From: Burkholderia sp. Ac-20365
Lineage (GTDB): Bacteria; Pseudomonadota; Gammaproteobacteria; Burkholderiales; Burkholderiaceae
Direction of reading: 5' to 3'
Assembly: GCF_017104715.1 (NCBI RefSeq)
Contig: NZ_JAAGPI010000040.1
Span: forward strand, 16,939-80,938
Length of the DNA: 64,000 nucleotides
The notes below the pieces were generated by a model. That model was not told the DNA's origin. It made no database searches and saw only the letters and a list, made by a program, of their open reading frames with translations. Below are positions 9,024 to 18,068 of this stretch, one piece after another. The translations under genes were made by a program, and so were the position numbers. Numbering within the stretch: the first letter of the stretch is position 1; each line of letters begins with the position of its first letter.

Positions 9024-10370
9024 TTATGGTTTCAACTGCGCGGCTGTTTCGCGCGGAGACGCTACACGATCCTCATTGCGAATGGCTTTCGCCAGCAGCG
9101 GCACCAGCGCGAGGCCGAGCACCGCAGCGACGAGAATCACCGTGAAGCCCGCATCGCTGCGGCCGGAAGATGTCTCGGCCATCCCGAACAGATATGGCCC
9201 GACAAAGCCGCCAATCAGGCCGATTGTGTTGATGAACGCGAGACCCGCTGCGGCCTGGATACCTTGCAAGCGTTTCATCGCAATCGCCCAGTACGACGGC
9301 AGCACGCCGCCGCCGAAGAATGCCGTTACCGTGAGCAGGCCGATACGCGCAGCGGGACTCGTCACGCCAAGGTAAGCGCACGCGCCGACGATAAGCCCAG
9401 CGGTGAGCACGCCGAGAAACAGGCAATCGTTAGTCAGCCGGCGATGAATGCGCGGTAGCACCAGCACGCCAAGCAGGAACCCGAGCCCGACGCTCGCGGC
9501 GAGCAGGCCGACCAGCAGCGGCGAATCGACATGCATTTGATGGACGATCGCGGGCGCAAAGAAATACAGCCCCACGAAGGCTACCTGATTCAGAAAATAG
9601 ATCAGGCCGATCAGCACGGTTGTGGGCCGCTTGAGTGCGGCAATCCAGTTCGCTGACGAGTACTCGGCGCGTCCGTGCACGTCGATGACCGCATGCGTTT
9701 CGAGCACATCGCGCTCTTCCGCCGACAGCCACTTTGCATCACGCGGCCGCTCCGGCATCGCAAAGAACAATACGATGCCGACGATCACGCTCGGAATGCC
9801 TTCGATCATGAACATCCATTGCCAGCCGTGCAGCCCGCCGAATCCGTCCATTTGCATCAACGCGCCGCCCAGCGGACTGCCGAGCATCAAGGCGAGCGCG
9901 GGCGCGATATAGATCCAGCCGACCACGACAGGACGATCATTCGGTGCGAACCACAACGTCACCATGTACATCAGCGCGGGGAAAAGACCTGCTTCCGCAA
10001 TGCCGAGCAGCACGCGCAATACATAGAACGAAGACGGGCCCTGCACGAACATCATCGCGGTGGACAGAATGCCCCACGTCACCGCGATACGCGCAATCCA
10101 GCGTCGCGGACCGACACGGTGAGCGGCAAGATTGCTCGGCACTTCGAGCAATGCATAGCCGAGAAAGAAAATGCCCGAACCGAAGCCATATGCTGCGGCG
10201 CTAATGCCCACGTCGGCGGCAAGCTGAACTTTCGCGAGCGCGACATTGGTGCGGTCGAGAAAGGACATGAAGTAGATCGCGCACATCAGCGGGATCAGCC
10301 TGAGCATGGCCTTATGCGTGGCCAGCCGATGCAGTTGTTCGATGCGATGCTCGATGGAAGTGGTATCCAT
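9024..10370 (-). CDS. MFS transporter, anion:cation symporter type
   Basis: A 448-residue, about 12-segment carrier of the ACS type, with FLDRTNVALAK after helix 1 and LLEVPSNLAAHRVG after helix 2, and a long central cytoplasmic loop (about 205-240, PERPRDAKWLSAEER) as is typical. It lies 51 bases after the BKACE gene and 35 before the FabG-like SDR, and so probably imports the substrate of this pathway. It is only distantly similar to the MFS protein at 3.3 kb, although both belong to the same carrier family. Confidence 0.87.
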   Translation of the reverse strand: MDTTSIEHRIEQLHRLATHKAMLRLIPLMCAIYFMSFLDRTNVALAKVQLAADVGISAAAYGFGSGIFFLGYALLEVPSNLAAHRVGPRRWIARIAVTWGILSTAMMFVQGPSSFYVLRVLLGIAEAGLFPALMYMVTLWFAPNDRPVVVGWIYIAPALALMLGSPLGGALMQMDGFGGLHGWQWMFMIEGIPSVIVGIVLFFAMPERPRDAKWLSAEERDVLETHAVIDVHGRAEYSSANWIAALKRPTTVLIGLIYFLNQVAFVGLYFFAPAIVHQMHVDSPLLVGLLAASVGLGFLLGVLVLPRIHRRLTNDCLFLGVLTAGLIVGACAYLGVTSPAARIGLLTVTAFFGGGVLPSYWAIAMKRLQGIQAAAGLAFINTIGLIGGFVGPYLFGMAETSSGRSDAGFTVILVAAVLGLALVPLLAKAIRNEDRVASPRETAAQLKP

Positions 10371-10421
10371 GACGTTGTCTCCAGTATCGTTCGAATAGTT
10401 TTGTGTTTTAAGCGTGCAAGC

Positions 10422-11360
10422 CTATAGCGCGATCTTGTCCGCGCCTTTCAGTCCGAGCATCTTGCGCGCCTCGGCAGGCGTGGCGATCTCGAACGACAGC
10501 TCTTCAAGAATTCGCCGGATTTTACGGACCTGTTGCGCGTTCGTCTCTGCCTTCACGCCCTTCGACAGATACACGCTGTCTTCAAGGCCCACACGCACAT
10601 TGCCGCCCAGAATCGCACTCATGGTCACGAGCGGCATCTGATGCCGGCCCGCGCCGAGCACGGAGAAGTGGTAGTTTTCGCGGCCAAACAACCTGTCTGC
10701 CGTCGAACGCATGACAACCATGTTCTCCGGGTCCGTGCCCAATCCGCCGAGAATCCCGAATACCGATTGAATGAAGAATGGCGGCTTCACAAGACCTTGC
10801 TCGACGAAATGCGCAAGGTTGTACAGATGCCCCACGTCATAGCATTCGAATTCGAAACGCGTGCCGTGTTCTCCCAGTTCCAGAAGAATGTTGCGAATGT
10901 CCTTGAAGGTATTGCGGAAGATCATGTCTTCCATACCTTCAACGTAATCCTTCTCCCAGCCGTAGCGCCACGAAGAAATCTTCGCCGCCACAGGATGAAT
11001 GGAGAAGTTCATCGAGCCCATGTTCAACGAGCACATTTCGGGTTTCAGCATGCGCGGATACGCAAGACGATCTTCCAGCGTCATGCGCGTGCTGCCGCCT
11101 GTCGTGATGTTGATGACCGCATCCGTCGCTTCGGCAATCGCTGGAACGAAGGCCTTGAAAATTTCCGGACTCGGCGTCGGGCGGCCGTCGTTGGGATCGC
11201 GCGCATGCAGGTGGATGATCGCGGCCCCGGCCTCCGCCGCTTCGATGGCCTGATCCCTGATTTGTGCGGGCGTGATGGGAAGGTGTTCGGACATCGACGG
11301 CACATGGGTTGCGCCCGTGACGGCGCACGAAATGATGACCTTGCGGCTGGTGTCGCTCAT
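10422..11360 (-). CDS. BKACE (DUF849) beta-keto acid cleavage enzyme
   Basis: A 312-residue protein of the 3-keto-5-aminohexanoate cleavage enzyme family (BKACE), TIM-barrel enzymes that exchange a beta-keto acid with acetyl-CoA to give acetoacetate and a new acyl-CoA. Visible family signatures are AVTGATHVPSMSEHLPITP near 14, the metal-site HLHARDPNDGRPT near 51, GSTRM near 86, and the late GGNVRVGLEDS. ATG 11360 follows AGGAATTTGCA; the longer frame upstream is arginine-rich and unlikely. It is the first gene of a four-gene operon with an MFS carrier and two SDRs, divergent from an AraC regulator. The family covers many substrates (for example dehydrocarnitine), so the exact one is open. 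Confidence 0.9.
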   Translation of the reverse strand: MSDTSRKVIISCAVTGATHVPSMSEHLPITPAQIRDQAIEAAEAGAAIIHLHARDPNDGRPTPSPEIFKAFVPAIAEATDAVINITTGGSTRMTLEDRLAYPRMLKPEMCSLNMGSMNFSIHPVAAKISSWRYGWEKDYVEGMEDMIFRNTFKDIRNILLELGEHGTRFEFECYDVGHLYNLAHFVEQGLVKPPFFIQSVFGILGGLGTDPENMVVMRSTADRLFGRENYHFSVLGAGRHQMPLVTMSAILGGNVRVGLEDSVYLSKGVKAETNAQQVRKIRRILEELSFEIATPAEARKMLGLKGADKIAL

Positions 11361-11578
11361 TGCAAATTCCTGATCTGTCCGGCGTGCGCGGCGCTGCGCC
11401 GCTGCGCGCTGACATAGCACCGCGCACGCTGTCTCCGAGGTTGTATCGATGCGTTGGCCCGGCTTACCTGTTAAAGGCGCAACGCTTGTGAATACCCATC
11501 TTAGTGGGATACGATGGCGCCCGTAAGGTCATTTCCGGACACGAGGATGTCTTCGAAGGACATTCTTTTGGAGCTTGC

Positions 11579-12604
11579 ATGGCGTCGACTCGCCCCCCGA
11601 TCAACGAGCGCATTTACGCGCCGTACAAAATCGCCGCCCTCGTCGAAGTGCTGGCGGAGCAAGGCATTGCGCCCGAAGACAGCCTGAAGGGAAGCGGCCT
11701 GAGCCTCGATCAGCTGAATGACGCGTCAGTCATGACGTCGGTCCGCCAGTACGCGATCGTGGCCCGCAACGCGGTGGTGCTGTCGTCCGATCCCGCCACG
11801 CCGTTCAAGGTCGGCTCGCGCCTGCATCTGTCCGCGTATGGGATGTATGGCTACGCGTTGATGTCGTGTCTTTCGTTGCGCGATTACTTCCGCTTCGGCG
11901 TCAAATACCATGGTCTCGCAACACCGACCGTGACGATCGAATGGACCGAGTATCCGGACAAAGCGGTGTGGACCTTTCCGGATGCTTTTGTTTCGAGTCC
12001 TTCGCGCGAGTTGCGTGAATTCATCATCGAGCAGCAGTTTACGCAGCACGTCACGCATCTTCAGGATGTCGCCGGACATAGCTGTCCACCGCTCGAGGCG
12101 CGCTTTTCGTATCCGGCGCCCGCTCATGCCAATCTTTATCAGCAGTATCTGGGCTGCCCGTGTGTGTTCGACGCACCGCAATGCGAACTCATTTATGACA
12201 GCGCGATACTGAACCAGAAGCCGCAACTCGCGCATCAACTCACTGCAACGCTGTTGCAGGAAACCTGCGACCGGCTGATCGGGCAGGCGAAGACATCAGT
12301 GGGAACGTCCGGCGAGGTCTATCAGATCCTGATGAGCACGCCCGGCGTTTTTCCCGGCATGGAAGAAGTGGCGACGCGGCTCAATATGACCAGCCGTACC
12401 TTGCGACGGCATCTCGAAGCGGAAGCGACATCGTTTGCTGCAATCGTAGATGATGTGCGTTGCTCGCTCGCGCTCGAATATCTTCAAACGACGAAGATGA
12501 GCACCGAGGATGTCGCGATGCTGCTAGGCTTCAGCGACGCAGCAAACTTTCGCCGCGCGTTGAAGCGGTGGACAGGGAAAGGGCCGGGAGAGTTGAGGAA
12601 ATAG
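11579..12604 (+). CDS. AraC family transcriptional regulator (OruR-like)
   Basis: A 341-residue regulator: N-terminal arabinose-binding-like effector domain (about 20-205) and C-terminal AraC HTH (about 240-340, with MEEVATRLNMTSRTLRRHLEAEATSF and VAMLLGFSDAANFRRALKRWTGKGPGELRK). ATG 11579 is preceded by TTTGGAGCTTGC, better than the upstream frame start. It is divergent from the BKACE operon across about 220 bases and is the obvious activator candidate for it. Its 3' end is only two bases from the convergent LysR gene. Confidence 0.88.
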   Translation: MASTRPPINERIYAPYKIAALVEVLAEQGIAPEDSLKGSGLSLDQLNDASVMTSVRQYAIVARNAVVLSSDPATPFKVGSRLHLSAYGMYGYALMSCLSLRDYFRFGVKYHGLATPTVTIEWTEYPDKAVWTFPDAFVSSPSRELREFIIEQQFTQHVTHLQDVAGHSCPPLEARFSYPAPAHANLYQQYLGCPCVFDAPQCELIYDSAILNQKPQLAHQLTATLLQETCDRLIGQAKTSVGTSGEVYQILMSTPGVFPGMEEVATRLNMTSRTLRRHLEAEATSFAAIVDDVRCSLALEYLQTTKMSTEDVAMLLGFSDAANFRRALKRWTGKGPGELRK

Positions 12605-12606
12605 CG

Positions 12607-13554
12607 CTACGCACCGGCATCCGCAACGGCTATTCCAAGCTCTTGCGCATACGCGGCCAGTTCAGCGCCGACATGCGTTTTCAACATGTCGATAAAGCGT
12701 TTGATCTTCGCATCCACGAACTGTCGCGACGAGTACATTGCATATACGCTGCGCTCACAGGTGTGATACTGCGGCAATACGCGCACAAGCTTGCCGTCGC
12801 GCAAATCGTCGATAGCGGAAAACGCGGCCAGCAAGCCGATTCCAGCGCCGTCGCGCAGCGCAACGCCCATTGCCTCCATATCGTTTACGCTGAAATGCGG
12901 CCCTGCCGGGCGATACGCTGCATTCCCCTGGGTGCTTTCAAGCTGCCATTCGTCGGGCGCGTAATCGACGGTACCTAACAGGATGCACGTGTGATCGGCC
13001 AGATCTTCGGGACGCTCCGGTGCGGGATGCTTCTCGAGATAAGCGGGCGACGCAGCCAGCACACAATGACTCGCGCCGATTCGCTGGCTCACGTAGGCCG
13101 AATCAGGCAACGCGCGCGCAATCACAACCGCGAGATCCAGTTGTTCTTCTAGCAGATTCGGCATACGTTGCGACAGCAACAGATCGACCGATACATCGGG
13201 ATAAGCGTCGCGGTAAGCGAGCACCGCACGCGTGATCAACTGACGGCCAAGACCCGGCACGGCATGCACACGCAGCGTGCCGCGCGGTTCGAGCAGCGCG
13301 TCGCGCGCCTCCGCTTCGGCGTGTTCCAGATCGGCGAGGATCGCGATACTGCGCTCGTAAAAGCGCCGCCCCGCGTCGGTGATGACGAGACGCCGCGTCG
13401 AACGCTGCATCAAACGCGTATTGAGGCCTTCTTCGAGCACCGAAACGGCGCGTGACACATTACCCACCGTCGTGTCGAGATGATTCGCGACCGCCGTGAA
13501 GCTTCCCATTTCGACGACCTTCGCGAACACCGACATGTTGTAAAGCTTGTCCAT
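12607..13554 (-). CDS. LysR family transcriptional regulator
   Basis: A 315-residue LysR protein with an N-terminal winged helix (MSVFAKVVEMGSFTAVANHL near 7; NVSRAVSVLEEGLNTRL near 32) and a periplasmic-binding-like effector domain (about 90-295). It is divergent from the aldehyde dehydrogenase operon over a 364-base gap containing two dyads, which makes that operon its likely target. It is convergent with the AraC gene. Confidence 0.87.
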   Translation of the reverse strand: MDKLYNMSVFAKVVEMGSFTAVANHLDTTVGNVSRAVSVLEEGLNTRLMQRSTRRLVITDAGRRFYERSIAILADLEHAEAEARDALLEPRGTLRVHAVPGLGRQLITRAVLAYRDAYPDVSVDLLLSQRMPNLLEEQLDLAVVIARALPDSAYVSQRIGASHCVLAASPAYLEKHPAPERPEDLADHTCILLGTVDYAPDEWQLESTQGNAAYRPAGPHFSVNDMEAMGVALRDGAGIGLLAAFSAIDDLRDGKLVRVLPQYHTCERSVYAMYSSRQFVDAKIKRFIDMLKTHVGAELAAYAQELGIAVADAGA

Positions 13555-13585
13555 TCCACCCGACCTCGCTGATCTTTCATTGTTC

Positions 13586-13744
13586 TTCCGGAGCGTATTT
13601 CAGCCCGCTCCGGAACGCCCGGCGTCTGCGCAAGCCGCATCATGACACGCGAGAGTCTTATCCTGCAGTCGTCAGGTCGGTAATGCACGACCGTTCTATT
13701 CACGATTCAGGATTTTCCCTCCAGCGGAAAGATTGATTCTTTCC
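13586..13744. promoter_or_regulatory. Divergent promoter region with two dyads
   Basis: The 364-base gap between the LysR gene and the aldehyde dehydrogenase gene holds TTCCGGAGC/GCTCCGGAA (13586-13594 and 13607-13615, 12-base spacer) and GGAAAGA-TTGAT-TCTTTCC (13726-13744). The second is preceded by TTTCC at 13715-13719, seven bases before GGAAAGA, giving three alternating half-sites, as expected for a LysR tetramer. No gene was seen in the gap. Confidence 0.45.
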
Positions 13745-13918
13745 CGCCCCACTAAAAGCGCTCGCGCTTCACGCATAGACTTCGTTCCGTAGTCAGGCAC
13801 TCGTTAGACGCTTCGCTGAGCCATCCGATATTCGAAACCCTGGCGCGGCATTCACGACGGCAACGAGACGTCCACTTACTCCGGATAACGAAATATTCAT
13901 AAAGCACAGGTGCATATC

Positions 13919-15355
13919 ATGAACGCAACTTACGATCCGCTTTATCTCTTCATCGACGGCGAATGGATCGCCGCCAGCCAGCGCGCAACGGCGTCCGTCG
14001 TCAATCCCGCTACGGAGCGCGAACTGGGCCGTGTGCCGCTCGCCACATCCGCCGATCTCGATCGCGCACTGGTCGCCTCGCAACGCGCTTTCGACGTCTG
14101 GCGCAACACCGTGCCCGCCGAACGCGCCCGCGTCCTCAAGCGCGCCGCCGATCTGATCCGCGAACGCGCGCCGCATATCGCCCAACTGATGACGCTCGAA
14201 GAAGGCAAGCCGCTCGCGGAAAGCAGCGACGAAGTGTTGCGCGCCGCCGAGTATTTCGAATGGTTCGCCGAAGAAGCACGTCGCATCGACGGCCGCGTCG
14301 TGCCGTCGAATCGCCCCGGCGTGCAACAGCTTGTGAAGAAGCAGGCAATCGGACCGGTCGCTGCCTTCACGCCGTGGAATTTCCCTGCCATCACACCGGC
14401 GCGCAAGCTTTCTGCGGCGCTTGCGGCGGGTTGCAGCGTCATCATCAAGCCGGGCGAGGAAAGCCCCGCGACGGCACTCGCGCTGACCCGCGCGCTCGAC
14501 GATGCCGGTCTGCCCAAAGGCGTGCTGCAAGTCGTATTCGGCGTGCCTGACGAAGTGTCGAAGCAATTGATCGCATCGCCCGTGATCCGCAAGGTCACCT
14601 TCACGGGATCGGTGCCGATCGGCCGCCTGCTGTCGGCGCGCGCCGCCGAAGGCGTCAAGCCGATCACGCTGGAACTCGGCGGCCACGGCCCTGTGCTCGT
14701 ATTCGAAGACGCCGAGGTCGAAAAAGCCGCCGTCGAAGGCGCGGCGAACCGTTTCCGCGGTACCGGCCAGATCTGCATTTCGTCGACGCGTTTTCTGATC
14801 CAGCGCGGCGTCTATGACGTGTTCGTCGAGCATTTTGTACGTGCGGCAAACGCACTGAAAGTCGGCGATGGCATCGAAGCGGGCACTCAGGTCGGGCCGC
14901 TCGCGAACGCACGCCAGCTCGCCAAGATGGAAGAACTGGTCGCCGATGCAGTGGCGCGCGGCGCAAAGGTGCTCGCGGGCGGCAAACGTATCGATCGCGA
15001 AGGCTTCTTCTTCGAGCCCACGGTACTCGCCGATGTGCCGATGGACGCTCGCGTGATGCGTGAAGAACCGTTCGGCCCGATTGCCGTGCTGATGCCGTTC
15101 GACACCCTCACTGACGGACTCGCCGAAGCAAACCGCCTGCCCTATGGCCTCTCAGCCTACGCATTCACGCAAAGCGCACGCACCGCTATCGACGTCGCCG
15201 ACGGACTCGAAGCCGGCATGATCGGCATCAACCAGTATCGGATCATCGCGACGGAACTGCCGTTTGGCGGCATGAAGGAAAGCGGGCATGGCTCGGAAGG
15301 CGGCACCGAAGGCATCGAGTACTACCTCACGCGCAAGTTCATCAGCCAGGCATAA
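13919..15355 (+). CDS. Aldehyde dehydrogenase, succinate-semialdehyde dehydrogenase type
   Basis: A 478-residue NAD(P)+-dependent aldehyde dehydrogenase. The oxyanion Asn154 (PWNFP), general base Glu252 (LELGGHGP) and nucleophile Cys286 (GQICIS) are all present, and the C-terminus (LPFGGMKESGHGSEGG) is typical of SSADH-like enzymes. ATG 13919 follows ACAGG; an in-frame GTG nine bases upstream is a weaker alternative. It heads a plus-strand operon with the CMD-domain protein and a quinone oxidoreductase. The true aldehyde is uncertain, since this subgroup includes many semialdehyde and aromatic aldehyde dehydrogenases. Confidence 0.88.
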   Translation: MNATYDPLYLFIDGEWIAASQRATASVVNPATERELGRVPLATSADLDRALVASQRAFDVWRNTVPAERARVLKRAADLIRERAPHIAQLMTLEEGKPLAESSDEVLRAAEYFEWFAEEARRIDGRVVPSNRPGVQQLVKKQAIGPVAAFTPWNFPAITPARKLSAALAAGCSVIIKPGEESPATALALTRALDDAGLPKGVLQVVFGVPDEVSKQLIASPVIRKVTFTGSVPIGRLLSARAAEGVKPITLELGGHGPVLVFEDAEVEKAAVEGAANRFRGTGQICISSTRFLIQRGVYDVFVEHFVRAANALKVGDGIEAGTQVGPLANARQLAKMEELVADAVARGAKVLAGGKRIDREGFFFEPTVLADVPMDARVMREEPFGPIAVLMPFDTLTDGLAEANRLPYGLSAYAFTQSARTAIDVADGLEAGMIGINQYRIIATELPFGGMKESGHGSEGGTEGIEYYLTRKFISQA

Positions 15356-15368
15356 AAGGAGCGCAGCC

Positions 15369-15740
15369 ATGTCACACACCGATTTCAGCAGCCCGCGCGA
15401 AGCCGCGCGCGCCTTTACGCCGAAGCTCGCGGCGTTCGTCGACAGCACGCTTTATCCGCAGATCTGGAACGACCCGGCGCTCGCACTGCGCGACCGCAGT
15501 CTGATCACGGTCGCCGCGCTGATCGCAGGCGGTCATCTCGACGAATTGCCCGCGCATCTGCGCCGCGCGGTGAGCAACGGCGTCACGCACGATGAACTGT
15601 CAGCCGCGATCACGCATCTCGCGTTCTACGCGGGCTTTCCAGCGGCCATTTCAGCGTCTGCGGTCGCGCAGTCCACGCTCGCCGATCAACATGACATCGA
15701 CCGCGACGCAGCGCGTGCAACGAAGGAATCGCAATCATGA
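15369..15740 (+). CDS. Carboxymuconolactone decarboxylase (CMD) family protein
   Basis: A 123-residue all-helical CMD-domain protein: ALRDRSLITVAALIAGGHLDELPAHL is the family core, and the C-terminal helix has ITHLAFYAGFPAAISA. No CxxC is present, so it is not an AhpD-type peroxidase; it resembles the gamma-carboxymuconolactone decarboxylase-like subgroup without proof of that reaction. ATG 15369 follows AAAAGGAGCGCAGCC, 13 bases after the aldehyde dehydrogenase stop. Its own stop overlaps the next gene as ATGA. Confidence 0.85.
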   Translation: MSHTDFSSPREAARAFTPKLAAFVDSTLYPQIWNDPALALRDRSLITVAALIAGGHLDELPAHLRRAVSNGVTHDELSAAITHLAFYAGFPAAISASAVAQSTLADQHDIDRDAARATKESQS

Positions 15741-16723
15741 AAGCCATCGCATTCGAACAGTTCGGTGAAGCCGACGTGCTTCAACTCGCCGACGCACCCG
15801 CACCCGAAGTGCGCCCCACCGATCTGCTGGTGCGCGTACACGCCGCGGGCGTGAACCGCGCCGACCTCACCCACCGGCACGGCGGCTACGGACGGCCGAA
15901 CTTCGGTGACTCGACCATCATGGGCCTCGAAATAGCCGGCGAAGTGATCGAAACGGGCCGCGACACGCAGGGATACAAGGTAGGCGATCGCGTGATGGGC
16001 GTAGTCGGCGGCGGCGCTTACGCGGAACTCGCGCGTATCGACTGGCGCATGGCCATGCCGATTCCCGCGTCGCTCGACTACGTGCATGCCGCGGCGATTC
16101 CCGAAGTATTTGTCACCGCTCATGAGGCAATGCTGCATCTGGGCAATCTGCGCCGCGGCGACTCGGTGCTGATTCACGCCGCAGCGGGCGGTGTCGGCTC
16201 GGCGGCGGTACAACTGGCCTATGCGACAGGCGCACGCGTGTTCGCGACAGCCGAAGGAAGCAAGCTCGAACGCATCTCGCAACTGGGCGCCGATGTCGTG
16301 ATCGACTATCGCAGCGAGGATTTCGCCGAAGTCATCGCAAAGCGCACGGAAGGCCGCGGCGTCGATGTCGTGATCGACTTCGTGGGCGCGCCGTATTTCG
16401 CGCGCAATCTGGCGTCGCTTGCCAACGGCGGGCGGCTGATTCAGGTCGGCATTCTCGGCGGCGGCGGACACGTTTCCGCTTCGCTGGACGATATCCTTTA
16501 TCGACATCTTCAGATCAAGGGAACCGTGATGAAGTCCCGCCCGCAGGAAGAAAAGCATGCAATGGTGCAGCGTTTTCGCGAGCACTGGCTCGATCGGTTC
16601 GAAGGCGGCGCGAGCCTCGAACCCGTTGTCGACAGCACGTTTGCGCTCGCGCGCGCAGCGGACGCGCATCGGCGCATGGAGTCGTCGGCGAACGTCGGGA
16701 AGATCATCCTGACCATGCAGTGA
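15737..16723 (+). CDS. NADPH:quinone oxidoreductase, zeta-crystallin-like
   Basis: A 328-residue zinc-independent medium-chain dehydrogenase. The GroES-like N-domain (about 1-120) lacks the zinc-ligand cysteine clusters, and the Rossmann part has HAAAGGVGSAAVQLA (about 150-165), the AxxGxxG signature of quinone oxidoreductases. It overlaps the CMD gene by four bases (ATGA) and closes the operon. NADPH-linked reduction of a quinone or enone is the family reaction. Confidence 0.87.
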   Translation: MKAIAFEQFGEADVLQLADAPAPEVRPTDLLVRVHAAGVNRADLTHRHGGYGRPNFGDSTIMGLEIAGEVIETGRDTQGYKVGDRVMGVVGGGAYAELARIDWRMAMPIPASLDYVHAAAIPEVFVTAHEAMLHLGNLRRGDSVLIHAAAGGVGSAAVQLAYATGARVFATAEGSKLERISQLGADVVIDYRSEDFAEVIAKRTEGRGVDVVIDFVGAPYFARNLASLANGGRLIQVGILGGGGHVSASLDDILYRHLQIKGTVMKSRPQEEKHAMVQRFREHWLDRFEGGASLEPVVDSTFALARAADAHRRMESSANVGKIILTMQ

Positions 16724-16851
16724 TCGACTCGTCGAGCGGACCGATGAGATGCACTCGATACTCGTGCATATTCGAAAGACGCCATCGACCAGTCGGAGTT
16801 GAATGAGGACCCTGACGCGCGACATGCGCTCACCGTCCTCGAGGAACTGGC

Positions 16852-18012
16852 ATGGCAAAAGTATTGTGTGTTCTCTACCCAGACCCCGTAACGGGCTATC
16901 CGCCCGCTTATGTGCGTGACGACATTCCCGTCATCACTCACTACCCGAACGGTCAAACGGTGCCGTCTCCGCAAGGGCCGCTCGGCTTCAAGCCGGGCGA
17001 ACTCGTAGGCTGCGTGTCTGGCGAACTGGGCCTGCGCAGCTATCTGGAAGCGCACGGTCACGAACTCGTCGTGACGAGCGACAAGGACGGCGCGGATTCC
17101 ACCTTCGACAAACATCTGGTCGATGCCGACGTCGTGATTTCGCAGCCCTTCTGGCCCGCGTATCTGACGGCGGAGCGGATTGCCAAAGCGAAGAAGCTCA
17201 AGCTCGCGCTGACGGCGGGCATCGGTTCGGATCACGTCGATCTGAAGGCGGCTGCGGCACATGGCGTCACGGTCGCCGAAGAAACCTTCTCGAACAGCAT
17301 CAGCGTCGCCGAGCATGTGGTGATGATGGTGCTGTCGCTGGTACGAAACTATCTTCCGTCGCATCAGTATGCGGTGAATGGCGGCTGGAATATCGCCGAT
17401 TGCGTGAGCCGCAGCTACGACCTCGAAGGGATGCATTTCGGCACGCTTGGCGCAGGGCGAATCGGCCTCGCCGTGTTGCGTCGACTCAAGCCGTTCGATG
17501 TCAAGCTGCACTATCACCAGCGCCATCGTCTCGCAGCCGAAGTCGAAGCGGAACTCGGCCTGATTCATCACGAAACACCGGAAGATCTCGTCAAGGTCTG
17601 CGACGTCATCAATCTGCAGATGCCGCTTTATCCGTCCACAGAAGGCTTTTTCAACGAGCGGATGTTGGGCCTCATGAAGCGCGGCGCGTATCTGATCAAC
17701 ACTGCGCGCGGCGCGCTGTGCGACCGCGATGCCATCGTAAAAGCACTGCAATCCGGACAACTGGCGGGTTATGCGGGCGATGTGTGGTTTCCGCAACCGG
17801 CGCCTGTCGATCATCCGTGGCGCACGATGCCGTACAACGGCATGACGCCGCATATCTCCGGTAGTTCGCTGTCGGGTCAGGCGCGTTACGCTGCGGGCAC
17901 GCTCGAAATTCTGCAGTGCTTCTTCGAAGGACGGCCAATCCGCCCTGAGTATCTGATCGTGGACGGCGGCAACCTGGCGGGAACGGGCGCGAGTTCGTAT
18001 AAGTTGAGCTGA
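16852..18012 (+). CDS. fdh: Formate dehydrogenase, predicted NADP+-preferring
   Basis: A 386-residue D-2-hydroxyacid-dehydrogenase-fold formate dehydrogenase that oxidises formate to CO2 in one soluble, metal-free subunit. Catalytic residues by homology to Pseudomonas sp. 101 FDH are Asn148, Arg286, Gln315 and His334; the nucleotide motif is GAGRIG (200-205). The residue after the second strand, Asp221 in the NAD+ enzyme, is Gln223 here (HYHQRHR), as I recall for the NADP+-dependent Burkholderia stabilis enzyme. NADP+ preference is therefore inferred from one well-studied position. GAGGAACTGGC precedes the ATG. It is monocistronic and convergent with the secretion cluster. Confidence 0.92.
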   Translation: MAKVLCVLYPDPVTGYPPAYVRDDIPVITHYPNGQTVPSPQGPLGFKPGELVGCVSGELGLRSYLEAHGHELVVTSDKDGADSTFDKHLVDADVVISQPFWPAYLTAERIAKAKKLKLALTAGIGSDHVDLKAAAAHGVTVAEETFSNSISVAEHVVMMVLSLVRNYLPSHQYAVNGGWNIADCVSRSYDLEGMHFGTLGAGRIGLAVLRRLKPFDVKLHYHQRHRLAAEVEAELGLIHHETPEDLVKVCDVINLQMPLYPSTEGFFNERMLGLMKRGAYLINTARGALCDRDAIVKALQSGQLAGYAGDVWFPQPAPVDHPWRTMPYNGMTPHISGSSLSGQARYAAGTLEILQCFFEGRPIRPEYLIVDGGNLAGTGASSYKLS

Positions 18013-18068
18013 CCGCTCGCATGCGTCACGCAATCCGGGGCCTGCGCGGCGACGCTTCGCGCAAGCCG

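Noticed and set aside
16510..18033. A 507-codon minus-strand frame opposite the formate dehydrogenase gene
   Set aside because: Composition is Arg/His/Asp-heavy without domains; the plus-strand formate dehydrogenase is unmistakable.
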